A stretch of DNA of 64,000 nucleotides from UBA5018 sp947463165 (GCA_943371245.1 CALRTY020000015.1:1-64000); one strand, 5' to 3'. Counted from the stretch's first letter, positions 53,680 to 63,049 are shown. Notes: generated by a model not told the origin, from the sequence alone. Program-made: numbers and translations.

Positions 53680-54543
53680 ATGGCAATCCGTAACTACCGT
53701 CCCATCACCCCCGGCACCCGCACCCGCGTTGCCAGTGATTTCTCTGAAGTCACCGGTCGCGATCGCGAGCGCACCCTGGTGGTGGCCAAGCATCGCCGCA
53801 AGGGCCGCAACAACCGCGGTGTGATCACCTGCCGTCACCGCGGTGGCGGCCACAAGCGCCTCTATCGCATCGTCGACTTCCGTCGCGATAAGCACGGCGT
53901 GGTGGCCCGGGTGGCCGCCATCCACTACGACCCCCATCGCAACGCCCGCCTGGCCTTGCTCTTCTATGCCGATGGCGAGAAGCGCTACATCCTGGCTCCC
54001 GCCGGGATAATCATTGGCCAAACCGTTGTATCCGGGCCCGGTTCGCCGATCGAAACCGGCAACGCCCTGCCCCTGTCGGCGATCCCGCTCGGCTCCAGCG
54101 TCCACAACGTGGAGCTCTACGCCGGCCGAGGTGGCCAAATGGTGCGCACCGCCGGCGCCAGCGCCCAGGTGATGGCCAAAGAAGGCGACTACGTCGCCCT
54201 GAAGCTGCCCTCCACCGAGGTGCGCCTGGTGCGCCGCGAGTGCTACGCCACCCTCGGCGAAGTGGGCAACTCTGAAGTGCGCAACACCAGCCTCGGCAAG
54301 GCTGGCCGCAAGCGCTGGCTGGGTCGTCGCCCGGAGGTGCGCGGTTCGGTGATGAACCCCTGCGATCACCCCCACGGTGGTGGCGAGGGTCGCGCTCCCA
54401 TCGGCCGCTCCGGTCCGGTGACCCCCTGGGGCAAACCCGCCCTTGGCCTGAAAACCCGCAAGCGGAACAAGCCCAGCAATCGGTTCGTGCTTCGGAAACG
54501 TCGCCGCACCTCCAAACGGAGCCGTGGCGGACGCGATTCATGA
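53680..54543 (+). CDS. rplB: 50S ribosomal protein L2
   Basis: 287 residues. RNA-binding GRNNRGVITCRHRGGGHKR, SH3-like middle and C-terminal VMNPCDHPHGGGEGRAPIGR with the conserved His needed near the peptidyl-transferase centre. Confidence 0.97.
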   Translation: MAIRNYRPITPGTRTRVASDFSEVTGRDRERTLVVAKHRRKGRNNRGVITCRHRGGGHKRLYRIVDFRRDKHGVVARVAAIHYDPHRNARLALLFYADGEKRYILAPAGIIIGQTVVSGPGSPIETGNALPLSAIPLGSSVHNVELYAGRGGQMVRTAGASAQVMAKEGDYVALKLPSTEVRLVRRECYATLGEVGNSEVRNTSLGKAGRKRWLGRRPEVRGSVMNPCDHPHGGGEGRAPIGRSGPVTPWGKPALGLKTRKRNKPSNRFVLRKRRRTSKRSRGGRDS

Positions 54544-54578
54544 TGCCTGTACTCGCCTTGTTCTCCGCTTAAACCGCC

Positions 54579-54854
54579 ATGGGACGTTCACTCAAAAAAG
54601 GGCCATTTGTTGCCGACAGCCTGCTTCGCAAGGTTGAGAAGCAAAATGCAGCCGACGATAAGTCCGTCATCAAGACCTGGTCACGGGCTTCCACAATCCT
54701 GCCGATGATGATCGGCCATACCATTGCCGTACATAACGGCAAGGCCCACGTGCCGGTGTATGTCACCGAGCAAATGGTGGGTCACAAACTCGGGGAGTTT
54801 GCTCCCACCCGCACTTTCCGGGGCCACATCAAGGATAAGAAAGGAGGCCGTTAA
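54579..54854 (+). CDS. rpsS: 30S ribosomal protein S19
   Basis: 91 residues: MGRSLKKGPFVADSLLRKVE, TWSRASTILPMMIGHTIAVH and GHKLGEFAPTRTFRGH. Ends with AAGGAGG that serves rplV 4 bp on. Confidence 0.97.
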   Translation: MGRSLKKGPFVADSLLRKVEKQNAADDKSVIKTWSRASTILPMMIGHTIAVHNGKAHVPVYVTEQMVGHKLGEFAPTRTFRGHIKDKKGGR

Positions 54855-54857
54855 ACC

Positions 54858-55211
54858 ATGGCAAACACCTCTTCCAACGAGGCCCGTGCCTACGGGCGCT
54901 ACATCCGCGGCTCCGCCTCCAAAGTGCGTCGCGTTCTCGATCAGATCCGGGGTCGCAGCTATCGCGACGCCCTGATCATGCTCGAGTTCATGCCCTACCG
55001 CTCCACCGGCCCGATCACCAAGGTGCTGCGTTCTGCGGTGGCTAACGCCGAGCACAACCTGGGTCTGGATCCCTCCACCCTGGTGATCTGCCAGGCCAGC
55101 GCCGATATGGGCCCCGCCCTGAAGCGCTTCCGGCCCCGCGCCCAGGGTCGCGCCTACGCGATCAAGAAACAGACCTGCCACATCAGCATTGCTGTGGCCC
55201 CTTCCGCCTGA
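54858..55211 (+). CDS. rplV: 50S ribosomal protein L22
   Basis: 117 residues: YGRYIRGSASKVRRVLDQIRG, tunnel-loop RFRPRAQGRAYAIKK. The extended beta hairpin lines the exit tunnel. Confidence 0.97.
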   Translation: MANTSSNEARAYGRYIRGSASKVRRVLDQIRGRSYRDALIMLEFMPYRSTGPITKVLRSAVANAEHNLGLDPSTLVICQASADMGPALKRFRPRAQGRAYAIKKQTCHISIAVAPSA

Positions 55212-55230
55212 ACCCCGAGGACACCGACCG

Positions 55231-55959
55231 ATGGGACACAAGATCCATCCAACCGGGCTGCGCCTGGGGATTACCCAGGAGCACCGGTCACGCTGGTACG
55301 CCCCCAGCAAGACCTACCCGACCCTGCTTAAAGAAGACGACCAGATTCGCAAGTTCGTCCACAAGAAATATGGCGCCGCTGGCATCAGCGACGTGTTGAT
55401 CGCCCGCAAGGCCGACCAGCTGGAGATCGAACTGAAAACCGCCCGCCCCGGCGTGCTGGTGGGCCGCCAAGGCAGCGGCATTGAAGAGCTGCGCAGCGGC
55501 ATTCAAAAAACCCTCGGCGATGCCCATCGCCAGGTGCGCATCAACGTGGTGGAGGTGGAGCGGGTCGACGCTGACGCCTTCCTGCTGGCCGAATACATCG
55601 GTCAACAACTGGAAAAGCGCGTCGCCTTCCGCCGCGTCATGCGCATGACCGTGCAGCGGGCCCAGCGGGCTGGGGTGCTGGGTCTCAAGATTCAGGTGAG
55701 CGGCCGTCTCAATGGCGCCGAAATCGCCCGTACCGAGTGGACCCGCGAAGGTCGCGTGCCCCTGCACACCCTGCGTGCCGACATCGACTACGCCACCAAA
55801 TTGGCCAGCACCACCTATGGGGTTCTGGGCATCAAGGTGTGGGTATTCAAAGGTGAAATCCTGCCCGGGCAGAAGGAACAGCTACCCGTGGGTGCTGCTC
55901 CGAAGCGGCGGACCAGCCGGCGGCCCCAACAGTTCGAAGACCGCTCTAACGAAGAGTGA
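55231..55959 (+). CDS. rpsC: 30S ribosomal protein S3
   Basis: 242 residues from the ATG at 55231. MGHKIHPTGLRLGITQEH, KH domain PGVLVGRQGSGIEELRSGIQ, and C-terminal FKGEILPGQ. Helicase-like role at the mRNA entry. GAGGAC SD upstream. Confidence 0.97.
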   Translation: MGHKIHPTGLRLGITQEHRSRWYAPSKTYPTLLKEDDQIRKFVHKKYGAAGISDVLIARKADQLEIELKTARPGVLVGRQGSGIEELRSGIQKTLGDAHRQVRINVVEVERVDADAFLLAEYIGQQLEKRVAFRRVMRMTVQRAQRAGVLGLKIQVSGRLNGAEIARTEWTREGRVPLHTLRADIDYATKLASTTYGVLGIKVWVFKGEILPGQKEQLPVGAAPKRRTSRRPQQFEDRSNEE

Positions 55960-55975
55960 GCAGGAGGCCTAAACC

Positions 55976-56497
55976 ATGCTGAGTCCCAAACGCGTCAAAT
56001 TCCGCAAACAGCAGCGCGGCCGCATGCGCGGTGTAGCCACCCGTGGCAACACCATTGCCTTCGGCGATTTTGCCCTGCAGGCCCAGGAGTGCGGCTGGAT
56101 CACCTCTCGTCAAATTGAGGCCAGCCGTCGTGCCATGTCCCGCTATGTGAAGCGGGGCGGCAAGATCTGGATTCGGATCTTCCCCGACAAACCGGTCACC
56201 ATGCGTCCCGCCGAAACCCGCATGGGTTCCGGTAAGGGCAACCCGGAATTCTGGGTGGCGGTGATCAAGCCCGGTCGCATTCTGTTCGAGATGGGTGGTC
56301 CCGAGATCACCCCCGAAATCGCCCGCGAGGCGATGCGGCTCGCCCAGTACAAGCTGCCGATGAAGACCAAGTTCCTCACCCTGGCAGACCAAGTGGAAGC
56401 CGAAGCCCAGGCTTTGACCGATGCTTCGGCCTCGATCGATGCTTCGGCCCTGCCTGATCCCTCGGCTGCCGCCGAGCCCGTCACCGTGGAGTCCTGA
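55976..56497 (+). CDS. rplP: 50S ribosomal protein L16 with acidic C-terminal extension
   Basis: 173 residues. Core MLSPKRVKFRKQQRGRMRG to KTKFLTLAD (~140 residues) is standard. The last ~30 residues are an Ala/Ser/Asp/Glu tail (ASASIDASALPDPSAAAEP), longer than in most bacteria and lacking structure. SD AGGAGG upstream. rpmC starts 2 bp after the stop. Confidence 0.96.
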   Translation: MLSPKRVKFRKQQRGRMRGVATRGNTIAFGDFALQAQECGWITSRQIEASRRAMSRYVKRGGKIWIRIFPDKPVTMRPAETRMGSGKGNPEFWVAVIKPGRILFEMGGPEITPEIAREAMRLAQYKLPMKTKFLTLADQVEAEAQALTDASASIDASALPDPSAAAEPVTVES

Positions 56498-56499
56498 CC

Positions 56500-56712
56500 A
56501 TGGCCCGTCCCGAAATCGCCGAGGTGCGCAAGCTCAGCGGTGACCAAATTCTCGAACAGATCGATGCCACCCGGCGCGAACTGTTCGATCTGCGCTTCCA
56601 GCGGGCCACCCGCCGCCTGGAACAACCGCACCGCTTTAAGCAGGCCCGCATCAAGCTGGCCCAGCTGCTCACGGTGCGTGGGGAGCAACAGAGCTCCTCC
56701 TCCGCCTCCTGA
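56500..56712 (+). CDS. rpmC: 50S ribosomal protein L29
   Basis: 70 residues: EVRKLSGDQILEQIDATRRE, LFDLRFQRATRRLEQPHRF, ending in a Ser-rich tail. Immediately downstream of rplP, as in the canonical order. Confidence 0.96.
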   Translation: MARPEIAEVRKLSGDQILEQIDATRRELFDLRFQRATRRLEQPHRFKQARIKLAQLLTVRGEQQSSSSAS

Positions 56713-56729
56713 TCCCAACCTCCATTCCC

Positions 56730-56999
56730 ATGGCACTCAAGGAACGGGTCGGCACCGTCGTCAGCGACAAGATGGACAAAACGGTGGTGGTGGCGGTGGA
56801 AAACCGCTTCCCCCACTCCATCTATCAGAAGACGGTCAGCCGCACCACCCGCTACAAGGTTCACGACGAAACCAACAGCTGCAAGGTGGGCGACCGGGTT
56901 CGCATCACCGAAACTCGGCCCCTCAGTCGCACCAAGCGCTGGCAGGTGGCTGAAGTGATCGCCACCACCGGTGCCGCCAAGGCCACCGGCGCCAACTGA
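56730..56999 (+). CDS. rpsQ: 30S ribosomal protein S17
   Basis: 89 residues: KERVGTVVSDKMDKTVVVAV, VSRTTRYKVHDETNSCKVGD and ITETRPLSRTKRW. OB-fold primary binder of 16S rRNA. Confidence 0.97.
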   Translation: MALKERVGTVVSDKMDKTVVVAVENRFPHSIYQKTVSRTTRYKVHDETNSCKVGDRVRITETRPLSRTKRWQVAEVIATTGAAKATGAN

Positions 57000-57012
57000 G
57001 GAGGACCTACCG

Positions 57013-57378
57013 ATGATTCAACAGGAAACCTATCTCAACGTCGCCGACAACAGTGGCGCCAAGCGCATCCAGTGCATCCGGGTGCTGGGCACCAACCGTC
57101 GCTACGCCCACGTGGGCGATGTGATCGTGGCAGCCGTCAAGGACGCCATGCCCAACATGGGGGTGAAGAAGTCGGATGTGGTCAAGGCGGTGGTGGTGCG
57201 CACCAAGGCCACCCTGCGCCGGGATACGGGCAATTCGATCCGCTTCGATGACAACGCTGCGGTGATCCTGGGCAACGACAACAACCCCAAGGGCACCCGC
57301 GTCTTCGGTCCGGTCGCCCGGGAACTGCGGGAGCGCAACTTCACCAAGATCGTCTCCCTCGCTCCGGAGGTGATCTGA
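57013..57378 (+). CDS. rplN: 50S ribosomal protein L14
   Basis: 121 residues from the ATG at 57013 with GAGGAGG upstream. MIQQETYLNVADNSGAKRIQ, VKAVVVRTKATLRRD and GTRVFGPVARELRE. 1 bp from rplX. Confidence 0.97.
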   Translation: MIQQETYLNVADNSGAKRIQCIRVLGTNRRYAHVGDVIVAAVKDAMPNMGVKKSDVVKAVVVRTKATLRRDTGNSIRFDDNAAVILGNDNNPKGTRVFGPVARELRERNFTKIVSLAPEVI

Positions 57379-57379
57379 G

Positions 57380-57736
57380 ATGGCCACCGCCACCCCCAAA
57401 GCCAAGACTGCGGTGCGCATCAAGATGCGCATCAAAAAAGGCGACACCGTTCAGGTGATCAGCGGTAAGGACAAGGGCAAAACCGGCGAAGTGCTGCGCA
57501 CTCTGCCCTACCAAAACCGCGTTGTAGTTCAGGGCATCAACCTGCGCACTCGCCACGTCAAGCCCACCCAGGAGGGCGAAACCGGCCGGATTCTCACCGA
57601 GGAAGCCTCGCTGCATGCCTCGAATGTGATGATCTATTCCACCGCTAAGCAGGTGGCCAGCCGGGTCGAGATTGTGGTCGATAAGGACGGCACCAAGAAG
57701 CGCCGCCTCAAAAAGACCGGTGAAATTCTGGACTGA
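57380..57736 (+). CDS. rplX: 50S ribosomal protein L24
   Basis: 118 residues. KOW motif KKGDTVQVISGKDKGKTGEV and NLRTRHVKPTQEGETGRI. A 129-bp gap with no clear structure separates it from rplE, larger than elsewhere in the cluster. Confidence 0.97.
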   Translation: MATATPKAKTAVRIKMRIKKGDTVQVISGKDKGKTGEVLRTLPYQNRVVVQGINLRTRHVKPTQEGETGRILTEEASLHASNVMIYSTAKQVASRVEIVVDKDGTKKRRLKKTGEILD

Positions 57737-57865
57737 TTACCAGGATTGATTGTCGGGCAAAACCTTACCGGTTCAGCCATTCAATCAGCCTATTTCTATA
57801 TCAGCCTCTCAATCCCCCTGTCCGCCTTCTGACCCAGACCAGAAGCGCACTCCCCTCCCCCCGTC

Positions 57866-58405
57866 ATGTCACTGAAACAGCGCTACAGGGAGACGATCCT
57901 GCCCAAGTTGCTCAAGGATCTGAACCTCTCCAACGTTCACGAAGCTCCCAAGGTGATCAAGGTCACCGTGAACCGGGGCCTCGGCGAAGCGGCGCAAAAC
58001 GCCAAGGCTCTTGAAGCTTCGATTACGGAATTGGCCACGATCACCGGTCAAAAGGTGATGGTGACCCGTGCCAAAAAGGCCATTGCTGGCTTCAAGATCC
58101 GCCAGGGTATGCCGATTGGCGTTGCTGTCACCCTCCGGGGCGACCGCATGTATGCCTTCCTGGAGCGACTGATTCACCTCGCTCTTCCTCGCATTCGCGA
58201 CTTCCGCGGCGTGAGCCCCAAGAGCTTCGACGGCCGGGGGAACTACACCCTGGGAATCCGCGAACAAATCATCTTCCCCGAGATCTCCTTCGACAAAATC
58301 GATGCTATCCGGGGTATGGACGTCACCATCGTGACCAGCGCCCGTAACGACGAAGAGGGCAGGGCCCTCCTCCGCGAGATGGGGATGCCGTTCCGCAGTA
58401 ACTGA
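57866..58405 (+). CDS. rplE: 50S ribosomal protein L5
   Basis: 179 residues: NLSNVHEAPKVIKVTVNRGL, KAIAGFKIRQGMPIGVAVTL, RIRDFRGVSPKSFDGRGNY. Binds 5S rRNA. rpsN is absent after it, as in other cyanobacteria. Confidence 0.97.
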   Translation: MSLKQRYRETILPKLLKDLNLSNVHEAPKVIKVTVNRGLGEAAQNAKALEASITELATITGQKVMVTRAKKAIAGFKIRQGMPIGVAVTLRGDRMYAFLERLIHLALPRIRDFRGVSPKSFDGRGNYTLGIREQIIFPEISFDKIDAIRGMDVTIVTSARNDEEGRALLREMGMPFRSN

Positions 58406-58425
58406 GCCCTCTTCCGGACACGACT

Positions 58426-58827
58426 ATGGCCAATCACGATCCAATTTCCGACATGCTCACTCGCATCCGCAATGCGAGTGAAAAGCGCCACGAGACCACC
58501 AAGATTCCTGCATCCCGGCTGTGCCGCAGCATCGCCAACGTGCTGCAACAGGAAGGCTTCATCGCCGCCATCTCCGAGGAAGGTGCTGGCATTGAGCGTC
58601 AGCTAGTGCTGGAACTCAAGTACAGCGGCAAGCATCGCAACCCCACCATCCGCTCGGTGCAGCGGGTGAGCAAGCCCGGTTTGCGCATCTACAAAAACAC
58701 CCGCCAGCTACCCAAGGTTTTGGGCGGTCTTGGGGTGGCCATCATCTCCACCTCCAAGGGTGTGATGAGCGACCGTGACGCCCGTAAACAGGGCGTTGGC
58801 GGCGAAGTGCTCTGCTACGTCTATTGA
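58426..58827 (+). CDS. rpsH: 30S ribosomal protein S8
   Basis: 133 residues: HDPISDMLTRIRNASEKRHE, RVSKPGLRIYKN, GLGVAIISTSKGVMSDRDAR. In other bacteria S8 represses the spc operon by binding its mRNA near rplE; no such site was identified here. Confidence 0.97.
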   Translation: MANHDPISDMLTRIRNASEKRHETTKIPASRLCRSIANVLQQEGFIAAISEEGAGIERQLVLELKYSGKHRNPTIRSVQRVSKPGLRIYKNTRQLPKVLGGLGVAIISTSKGVMSDRDARKQGVGGEVLCYVY

Positions 58828-58844
58828 TCCTGGGAGATCGATCC

Positions 58845-59393
58845 ATGTCTCGTATTGGTAAAGCCCCGATTGAGGTGCCCGATAAGGTCAGCGTCAGCCT
58901 GAACGGGCTGCACGTCACCGTTAAAGGTCCCAAGGGCGAACTCAGCCGCACCCTGCCTGAGGGTGTGGCGATCAGCCAGGAGGGCAACACCCTGTTGGTG
59001 ACGCCCTCCAGCAGCCACCGCCGCTCCAGGGAGCGCCACGGCCTCTGCCGCACCCTGGTGGCCAACATGGTGCAAGGGGTGAGCCAGGGCTACACCCTCA
59101 AGCTGGAGATCGTTGGCGTGGGCTATCGCGCCAATGTTCAAGGCAAGAAACTCGTATTGAGCGCTGGCTACAGCCATCCAGTGGAGATGGACCCCCCAGA
59201 CGGCATCAGTTTTGCCGTGGAAGGCAACACCACCGTGCTTGTCTCCGGTGCCGACAAGGAGGTGGTGGGCAACGAAGCCGCCAAAGTGCGCGCCATTCGC
59301 CCGCCTGAGCCCTACAAAGGCAAGGGCATCAAATATGAGGGCGAGAAAATCCTGCGCAAGGCCGGCAAAACCGGTAAGACCGGCAAGAAATGA
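58845..59393 (+). CDS. rplF: 50S ribosomal protein L6
   Basis: 182 residues from the ATG at 58845: MSRIGKAPIEVPDKVSVS, VTVKGPKGELSRTLPEGV, VGYRANVQGKKLVLSAGYSH and RPPEPYKGKGIKYEGE. Basic Lys/Gly C-terminus. Confidence 0.97.
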   Translation: MSRIGKAPIEVPDKVSVSLNGLHVTVKGPKGELSRTLPEGVAISQEGNTLLVTPSSSHRRSRERHGLCRTLVANMVQGVSQGYTLKLEIVGVGYRANVQGKKLVLSAGYSHPVEMDPPDGISFAVEGNTTVLVSGADKEVVGNEAAKVRAIRPPEPYKGKGIKYEGEKILRKAGKTGKTGKK

Positions 59394-59428
59394 GGCCTGC
59401 CTGAGCGTCGTCATCCCGCCCTATCTCC

Positions 59429-59794
59429 ATGTCTTTCATCCCCCGCAAACAGCAGGTTCAGAAGCGTCACCGCCGCCTGCGCCGCACCCTCAGTGGCACC
59501 GCCCTGCGCCCGCGTTTGGCCGTGTTCCGCTCCAACAACCACATCTACGTCCAGGTCATCGACGACGACGCCCAGAACACCCTCTGCTCGGCGTCCACCC
59601 TGGACAAGGATCTGCGCACCAGCCTCAACAACGGTTGCACTTGCGATGCTTCCATCGCCGTTGGTGAACTGGTCGCCAAGCGCGCCCTGGCCAAGGGCAT
59701 CCAGCAGGTGGTCTTCGATCGCGGCGGCAACCTGTACCACGGTCGGGTGAAAGCCCTGGCCGACGCCGCCCGGGAAGCGGGCCTTCAGTTCTGA
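59429..59794 (+). CDS. rplR: 50S ribosomal protein L18
   Basis: 121 residues: RKQQVQKRHRRLRRTLSGTA, RLAVFRSNNHIYVQVIDDD and FDRGGNLYHGRVKALADAAR. Binds 5S rRNA with L5. Confidence 0.97.
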   Translation: MSFIPRKQQVQKRHRRLRRTLSGTALRPRLAVFRSNNHIYVQVIDDDAQNTLCSASTLDKDLRTSLNNGCTCDASIAVGELVAKRALAKGIQQVVFDRGGNLYHGRVKALADAAREAGLQF

Positions 59795-59810
59795 TCCTGC
59801 TCTCCTCACC

Positions 59811-60470
59811 ATGACCGAAACCAACGACCAGATCCACGCCGCCGACATCCCAGGCGCCGCCGACGTTCCCGCCGCCGAAGGCCAGCAGGAGCGCCGCGGT
59901 GGCCGCGGTGATGCCCGCGGTGGCGACCGGGGCGGCGACCGCCGCGGCGGTGGCCGGGGCCGCGAAAACCGCCGCGGCCAGGAGCGCGACTCCGAATGGC
60001 AGGAGCGGGTGGTACAGATCCGCCGCGTCTCCAAGACCGTCAAGGGCGGTAAGAAGATGAGCTTCCGGGCCATCGTCGTGGTCGGCAACGAACGCGGCCA
60101 GGTGGGCGTCGGCGTCGGCAAGGCCGGTGATGTGATCGGAGCCGTGCGCAAGGGCGTTGCCGATGGCAAGAAGCACTTGGTCAAGGTGCCCCTCACCCGC
60201 ACCAACTCCGTGCCCACCGAGAGCCGTGGCCATGACGGTGCCGCCAGCGTGCTGATCCGCCCGGCCGCCCCCGGTACCGGTGTGATCGCGGGCGGTTCGA
60301 TCCGCACGGTGCTGGAATTGGCTGGCATTAAAAACGTGCTGGCCAAGCGCCTGGGCTCCAAGACCCCCCTTAACAACGCCAGGGCCGCCATGGCAGCCCT
60401 GGCGGCCCTGCGCACCCATAAGGAGACCGCCAAGGAGCGGGGTATCTCCCTTGAGCAGATCTACTCCTGA
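59811..60470 (+). CDS. rpsE: 30S ribosomal protein S5 with Arg/Gly-rich N-terminal extension
   Basis: 219 residues. The first ~60 are disordered, rich in Arg/Gly/Asp (RGGRGDARGGDRGGD), as in picocyanobacteria. The core has ERVVQIRRVSKTVKGGKKMS, GVGVGKAGDVIGAV and GSIRTVLELAGIKNVLAK. Fidelity protein of the 30S. Confidence 0.97.
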   Translation: MTETNDQIHAADIPGAADVPAAEGQQERRGGRGDARGGDRGGDRRGGGRGRENRRGQERDSEWQERVVQIRRVSKTVKGGKKMSFRAIVVVGNERGQVGVGVGKAGDVIGAVRKGVADGKKHLVKVPLTRTNSVPTESRGHDGAASVLIRPAAPGTGVIAGGSIRTVLELAGIKNVLAKRLGSKTPLNNARAAMAALAALRTHKETAKERGISLEQIYS

Positions 60471-60479
60471 GGCCTCGCC

Positions 60480-60929
60480 ATGACCATCAACCTCCAAACC
60501 CTCAAGCCCAACGACGGTGCCCGGCGCCGTAAAACCCGTAAGGGGCGCGGCATCGCCGCCGGCCAGGGTGCCAGCTGCGGCTTCGGCATGCGCGGTCAGA
60601 AGTCGCGCTCCGGCCGCCCCACCCGCCCCGGCTTCGAGGGGGGCCAGATGCCCCTCTACCGGCGTCTACCCAAGCTCAAGCACTTTGAGCTGGTGAACCC
60701 GAAGCACTTCACCGTGATCAATGTGGGTCAACTGGCGGAGCTGGCTGCCGGCAGCAGCGTCAACCTCCAATCCCTGGAGGAGGCGGGCATCGTCACCAGC
60801 CCCAAGTATCCGCTCAAGGTGCTCGGCAACGGCGATCTGAGCGTCAAGCTCAGCGTTGAGGCCGCTGGCTTCACCGCCAGCGCCCGCGCCAAGATCGAGG
60901 CCGCTGGCGGCAGCTGCGAATTGATCTGA
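60480..60929 (+). CDS. rplO: 50S ribosomal protein L15
   Basis: 149 residues: TLKPNDGARRRKTRKGRGI, GQKSRSGRPTRPGFEGGQM, PLYRRLPKLKHFELVNP. rpmD is absent before it, as usual in cyanobacteria. A terminator-like hairpin follows. Confidence 0.97.
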   Translation: MTINLQTLKPNDGARRRKTRKGRGIAAGQGASCGFGMRGQKSRSGRPTRPGFEGGQMPLYRRLPKLKHFELVNPKHFTVINVGQLAELAAGSSVNLQSLEEAGIVTSPKYPLKVLGNGDLSVKLSVEAAGFTASARAKIEAAGGSCELI

Positions 60930-60974
60930 GCGCTCCGCTCAAGGTCGGTCCGCTCGCTCGGCCCTAAGGTCTGC

Positions 60975-61016
60975 ACCGCCTGCCTGAGCCCCGTGCCCAG
61001 CAGGCGGTTTTTGTTT
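60975..61016 (+). terminator. Intrinsic terminator-like hairpin between rplO and secY
   Basis: 9-bp arms ACCGCCTGC/GCAGGCGGT around a 16-nt loop, followed by a T-rich run (TTTTTGTTTGTTT). It would separate or attenuate transcription into secY. Confidence 0.75.
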
Positions 61017-61042
61017 GTTTGTCCCCTCCACCCGCCACCGCC

Positions 61043-62362
61043 ATGCTCGTCAGTCGGGGTCGCAACCCCAGCGCCGGCGAAATCCTCAGCCAGCTGATCC
61101 AATCGCAGAGCCTGCGCGATCGCGTGCTCACCAGCCTCGGTTTGCTGCTGCTGGTGCGCCTCGGGATCTACATCCCCATCCCCGGCATCGACCGGGTGGC
61201 CTTCCAGGATTTCCTGGGCCGGGGGGGACAGCTGATCGGCTTTCTCGACATCTTCACCGGCGGCGGCCTATCCACCCTGGGCATCTTCGCCCTGGGGATT
61301 CTGCCGTTTATCAACGCCTCGATCATCATTCAGTTGCTCACTGCGGCCCTGCCGCAACTAGAGGAGCTGCAAAAGAACGAGGGGGAGGCCGGTCGGCGCA
61401 AGATCGCCCAGATAACCCGCTTTGTGGCGCTGGGTTGGGGGATCTTGCAGAGCGTCGTCTTCGCGTTGATCCTGCGGCCCTACGCCACCGCGGGCCTCTC
61501 TGAAACGGTGTTCGTGATCCAGACCGCCCTGGCCCTGGTAACGGGCTCGATGGTGGTGATGTGGATCTCGGAGGTGATCACCGAACGAGGCATCGGCCAG
61601 GGGGCCTCCCTGGTGATCTTTGTGAACATCGTGGCCACCCTGCCCAAGGCGCTCGGATCCACCATCGCCCTGGCCCAAACCGGCGATCGCCGCACCGTCG
61701 GCGGCATCGTCGTGCTGGTGCTGGTGTTCCTGGTGACGATCGTGGGGATCATCTTCGTGCAGGAGGGTAACCGCCGCATCCCGATCATCAGTGCCAAGCG
61801 CCAGGTGGGCGGCGCCAGTTTGCTCTCGGCACGCCAGAGCTATCTGCCGCTGAAGCTGAATGCCGGTGGCGTGATGCCGATCATCTTCGCCTCGGCGGTG
61901 GTGTTCCTGCCGCTCACGATCGCCAACATCAGCCGCAACCCCTGGCTGATTCGGGTGGCCAGCTCCATCAATCCCAACAGCAGCACCCCCTGGATCTATG
62001 CGCTGCTGTTCTTCAGCCTGATTTGCGGCTTCTCCTTCTTTTATGCCTCGCTAACGGTCAACCCGGCCGACATCGCCACCAACCTCAAGCGCAGTGGTGT
62101 GGCGATTCCGGGCCTGCGCCCGGGATCCGCCACCGCCGCCTACCTGGGGGGCGTTCAGAACCGGCTAACCCTGCTGGGGGGGCTGTTCCTGGGGGCCGTG
62201 GCGATCATCCCCTCCGCCGTGGAGGGGGCCACCCAGGTGAGCACCTTTCAAGGTCTGGGGGCCACCTCGCTACTGATCCTGGTGGGGGTGGCCATCGACA
62301 CCGCCAAGCAGGTGCAGACCTTCGTGATTTCCCAGCGCTACGAGGGCATGGTGCGCCAGTAG
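61043..62362 (+). CDS. secY: Preprotein translocase subunit SecY
   Basis: 439 residues from the ATG at 61043. Ten predicted helices; LLLLVRLGIYIPIPGIDRVAF, LGILPFINASIIIQLLTAAL, ISEVITERGIGQGASLVIF and NRLTLLGGLFLGAVAIIPS. Channel of the Sec complex in plasma and thylakoid membranes. Preceded by a probable terminator, followed by adk. Confidence 0.96.
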   Translation: MLVSRGRNPSAGEILSQLIQSQSLRDRVLTSLGLLLLVRLGIYIPIPGIDRVAFQDFLGRGGQLIGFLDIFTGGGLSTLGIFALGILPFINASIIIQLLTAALPQLEELQKNEGEAGRRKIAQITRFVALGWGILQSVVFALILRPYATAGLSETVFVIQTALALVTGSMVVMWISEVITERGIGQGASLVIFVNIVATLPKALGSTIALAQTGDRRTVGGIVVLVLVFLVTIVGIIFVQEGNRRIPIISAKRQVGGASLLSARQSYLPLKLNAGGVMPIIFASAVVFLPLTIANISRNPWLIRVASSINPNSSTPWIYALLFFSLICGFSFFYASLTVNPADIATNLKRSGVAIPGLRPGSATAAYLGGVQNRLTLLGGLFLGAVAIIPSAVEGATQVSTFQGLGATSLLILVGVAIDTAKQVQTFVISQRYEGMVRQ

Positions 62363-62417
62363 TCGGCCAGCCCCGCCCCGCGTCCCGTCTTTGATCCCAA
62401 AGCCCGATCCGATTGCC

Positions 62418-62966
62418 ATGAAGCAACGCCTGCTGTTCCTAGGTCCCCCCGGTGCCGGCAAGGGCACCCAAGCCGCCCAACTGGCCGCCAGCCATGGCCT
62501 GTTGCATCTCTCCACCGGCGATCTGCTGCGGGCCGAGGTGGCCGCCGGGTCTGCCCTGGGTCAGGAGGCGGAAGCTGTGATGGCCCGCGGCGAGTTGGTG
62601 AGCGATCAGCTGGTGTTGGCGATCGTGCGCAGCCGGCTGCTGGGCCATCAGGGGGGCTGGCTGCTCGACGGCTTCCCCCGCAACCTGGCCCAGGCCGAGG
62701 CCCTCGATCAACTGCTCGGTGAACTGGAACAGCGGATCGAGCTGGTGGTGCTGATGCAACTAGACGACGAACTGCTGCTGCAGCGGCTGCTGGGCCGCGG
62801 TCGCCAGGACGACACCGAAGCCGTGATCAGGCACCGGCTGGAGGTCTACCGCCAGCAGACGGCCCCCCTGGTCGCCCATTACCGGCAGCAGCTGCTGCTG
62901 CAGTCCGTGGAGGCCGCCGGCGACATCGCCGAGATCACCGGCCGCATCGAGGCCCTGCTGGTCTGA
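62418..62966 (+). CDS. adk: Adenylate kinase
   Basis: 182 residues from the ATG at 62418. P-loop LFLGPPGAGKGTQAAQLA, LSTGDLLRAEV, WLLDGFPRNLAQAEAL and a short LID (LLGRGRQDDTEAVIRHRLEVY) without zinc Cys. Short-LID form usual in cyanobacteria. AMP/ATP interconversion. Confidence 0.96.
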   Translation: MKQRLLFLGPPGAGKGTQAAQLAASHGLLHLSTGDLLRAEVAAGSALGQEAEAVMARGELVSDQLVLAIVRSRLLGHQGGWLLDGFPRNLAQAEALDQLLGELEQRIELVVLMQLDDELLLQRLLGRGRQDDTEAVIRHRLEVYRQQTAPLVAHYRQQLLLQSVEAAGDIAEITGRIEALLV

Positions 62967-63049
62967 TCCCAGCCGCTGGGCTCCCACCTGAATGGTGGTT
63001 GACCGATGTGATAGGGTGCCTGTTTGCAAATTCGGAGAGCACAACGCCC

